A stretch of DNA of 6,427 nucleotides from Clostridiales bacterium (GTDB lineage: Bacteria; Bacillota; Clostridia; Oscillospirales; Oscillospiraceae), in NCBI GenBank assembly GCA_003533405.1, contig DQDL01000082.1:4874-11300 (forward strand), in the 5' to 3' direction. Each line of letters begins with the position of its first letter. Position 1 is the stretch's first letter. Shown here piece by piece: positions 5,504-6,427 of the stretch. Position numbers and translations under genes: made by a program. The notes under the pieces are model-generated. The model ran no database searches. It was not told where the DNA came from and saw only the letters and a list, made by a program, of their open reading frames with translations.

Positions 5504-5526
5504 ATTGAAAAGCGTCGGGAAATAAT
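5498..5526 (+). promoter_or_regulatory. Candidate SigF-type (forespore) promoter of sigG
   Basis: The -10 GGAAATAAT (5518-5526) fits the SigF pattern GGnrAnAnT at every fixed position. A -35 of GGATA (5498-5502) matches GYWTA at four of five bases, with a 15-base spacer, one short of usual. It sits on the spmB stop codon. The expected transcript start is about 5531-5534, inside the left arm of the sigG hairpin. In B. subtilis sigG is first transcribed by SigF, which supports the assignment. Confidence 0.45.
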
Positions 5527-5552
5527 AGCATCACTTAGGAGAGTGATGCTAT
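5525..5552 (+). promoter_or_regulatory. RNA hairpin over the sigG translation start, Shine-Dalgarno in the loop
   Basis: ATAGCATCACT (5525-5535) pairs perfectly with AGTGATGCTAT (5542-5552), 11 bp. The six-base loop TAGGAG (5536-5541) contains the AGGAG Shine-Dalgarno, and the last two paired bases are the A and T of the sigG ATG (5551-5553). A ribosome would have to melt the stem to initiate. No T-run follows, so this is not a terminator. As I recall, a translation-limiting hairpin in the sigG leader has been reported in B. subtilis, which supports a real regulatory role. Confidence 0.8.
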
Positions 5553-6324
5553 GCAGGGCAAGGTCGAGCTGAGCGGCGTAAACACTTCAAAGCTGCCGCT
5601 TTTAAAAAACTCCGAAATGCGGGAGCTTATCGCAGCGGCGCAGTCGGGCGACACGGCGGCTCGGGAAAAGCTCATTTCGGGCAATTTGCGGCTCGTGCTG
5701 TCGGTGATACAGAAATTTTCCGGCAGGGGCGAGAGTATGGACGACCTGTTTCAGGTCGGCTGCATCGGGCTTATCAAGGCCATCGACTGCTTCGACCTGA
5801 ACCAGAATGTGCAGTTTTCGACCTACGGCGTGCCGATGATATCCGGCGAGCTGCGCAGGTTTTTGCGTGACCACGGCGCTGTGCGTGTGTCAAGGTCGAT
5901 GCGTGACACGGCCTACAAGGTCTTGCAGGTAAAAGAAAAGCTCACCGCCGAGCTCGGGCGTGAGCCGGATGTCGAGCGCATCGCAAAGGAGCTCGGGATA
6001 AAGCGCTCCGAGGTGGTGTTCGCCCTCGACGCTATCTGCGACCCCGTGTCTCTGTACGAGCCTGTTTACAGCGACAGCGGCGAGAATGTCTGCGTCATGG
6101 ATCAGATAGGCGACGAGCGCAACACGGACGAGCACTGGCTCGAGCAGATTGCGCTCGGTGAGGCGGTGTCAAAGCTATCTGACCGTGAAAAACGCATACT
6201 CGCCATGCGCTTTTCAAGCGGCAAAACGCAGATGGAGGTTGCCCGGGAGATAGGCATAAGTCAGGCGCAGGTGTCCAGACTTGAGAAAAATGCGATAAAC
6301 CGCATTAAAAAAGAGATACAATAA
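5551..6324 (+). CDS. sigG: RNA polymerase sigma-G factor, late forespore specific
   Basis: A sigma-70 family factor that directs late gene expression in the forespore (coat-independent protection proteins, germinant receptors, SpoVT), 257 residues against 260 in B. subtilis. The N-terminus EL(S)GVNTSKLPLLKN (6-20) is the SigG signature and separates it from SigF. Region 2 spans about 35-105 with DDLFQVGCIGLIKAI (64-78) and FSTYGVPMISGELRRFLRD; region 3 about 110-190 with VSRSMRD and FALDAICDPVSLYEP; region 4 about 200-255 with LSDREKRIL and the helix-turn-helix KTQMEVAREIGISQAQVSRL. The start ATG 5551 is nine bases after AGGAG (5537-5541), both embedded in a stable hairpin. It lies 47 bases after spmB, with its own SigF-like promoter. 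In Bacillus sigG sits behind spoIIGA-sigE instead. A terminator overlaps the stop codon. Confidence 0.96.
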   Translation: MQGKVELSGVNTSKLPLLKNSEMRELIAAAQSGDTAAREKLISGNLRLVLSVIQKFSGRGESMDDLFQVGCIGLIKAIDCFDLNQNVQFSTYGVPMISGELRRFLRDHGAVRVSRSMRDTAYKVLQVKEKLTAELGREPDVERIAKELGIKRSEVVFALDAICDPVSLYEPVYSDSGENVCVMDQIGDERNTDEHWLEQIALGEAVSKLSDREKRILAMRFSSGKTQMEVAREIGISQAQVSRLEKNAINRIKKEIQ

Positions 6325-6354
6325 AAAAGACCGTTCGTGAGAACGGTCTTTTTT
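6323..6354 (+). terminator. Rho-independent terminator of sigG
   Basis: AAAAAAGACCGTTC (6323-6336) pairs perfectly with GAACGGTCTTTTTT (6341-6354), 14 bp with a GTGA loop and a six-base T-run. The left arm begins in the sigG stop codon. The core ACCGTTC/GAACGGT is the same as in the rsmI-abrB terminator. Confidence 0.93.
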
Positions 6355-6427
6355 CCAGTCTGTCAAAGAACTAGGTAAAATCAGACGCAACGAGCAAACT
6401 CCGATACGCAGCAGGGGGAGTGTGAGG
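6355..6427 (+). other. Trailing spacer, possible ribosome binding site of the next gene
   Basis: No gene is visible here. The end is purine-rich, AGGGGGAG (6413-6420), like a Shine-Dalgarno, with a GTG at 6422-6424 followed by AGG. The spacing to that GTG is only about three bases, so the real start may lie just past the window. In related spore formers a small YlmC/YmxH family gene often follows sigG, and a Met-Arg start would fit, but this is a guess. No convincing promoter is seen. Confidence 0.2.

Noticed and set aside
5525..5552. The sigG hairpin read as a transcription terminator for spmAB
   Set aside because: No T-run follows the right arm and the arm runs into the sigG start codon.
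6360..6380. GTCAAA-like half-sites resembling a CtsR heat-shock operator
   Set aside because: The two halves are seven bases apart instead of four and the second is GTAAAA, so it does not fit the CtsR consensus; there is also no heat-shock gene visible downstream.
1..6427. tRNA, rRNA, CRISPR array, insertion sequence or phage genes
   Set aside because: I saw no such signatures: no transposase or integrase motifs, no regularly spaced repeats and no conserved RNA cores.

Overview
This window most likely comes from a spore-forming, anaerobic, low-oxygen-adapted member of the Firmicutes (Bacillota), of the GC-richer clostridial kind (Oscillospiraceae/Ruminococcaceae-like). The reasons are a sporulation sigma factor of the SigG type, the spore maturation pair spmA-spmB, an AbrB regulator with a clostridial-style cysteine tail, a small 2[4Fe-4S] ferredoxin, near-consensus Shine-Dalgarno sites and GC-rich coding DNA between AT-rich spacers. 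The family-level placement is inference from gene content only.

Layout. 1-1700 (minus strand) is the 5' part of a large Clp/Hsp100 ATPase (ClpC type, two Clp-N repeats, D1 and the start of D2); it runs off the left edge and lacks the usual middle domain. It diverges from a 60-residue ferredoxin (1901-2083, plus), whose strong extended -10 promoter carries a 9-bp inverted repeat. A terminator (2094-2141) closes that gene. 2142-2295 is a gene-free spacer with a 19-base direct repeat and two imperfect hairpins, possibly a dispersed repeat element.

2296-3842 holds two overlapping RNA-modification genes, a tRNA1(Val)-type adenine methyltransferase and the 16S rRNA 2'-O-methyltransferase rsmI. They meet abrB (3887-4132, minus) head-on across a bidirectional terminator. 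This trmN6-like/rsmI/abrB neighbourhood resembles the yabB-yazA-rsmI-abrB region of Bacillus subtilis, without the small yazA gene between the methyltransferases. abrB has a consensus promoter and a small hairpin beside its ribosome binding site.

4407-6324 is a sporulation block on the plus strand: spmA and spmB overlapping by four bases, then sigG. The most interesting regulatory element is at 5525-5552: a perfect 11-bp stem that displays the sigG Shine-Dalgarno in its loop and pairs the first two bases of the sigG start codon. A SigF-like promoter is positioned so that its own transcript would begin inside the left arm and so escape the full hairpin, whereas read-through RNA from spmAB would fold it. 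If right, this is a promoter-dependent translational lock that keeps SigG from being made outside the forespore programme. A strong terminator (6323-6354) follows, and the last bases may be the ribosome binding site of a further gene.
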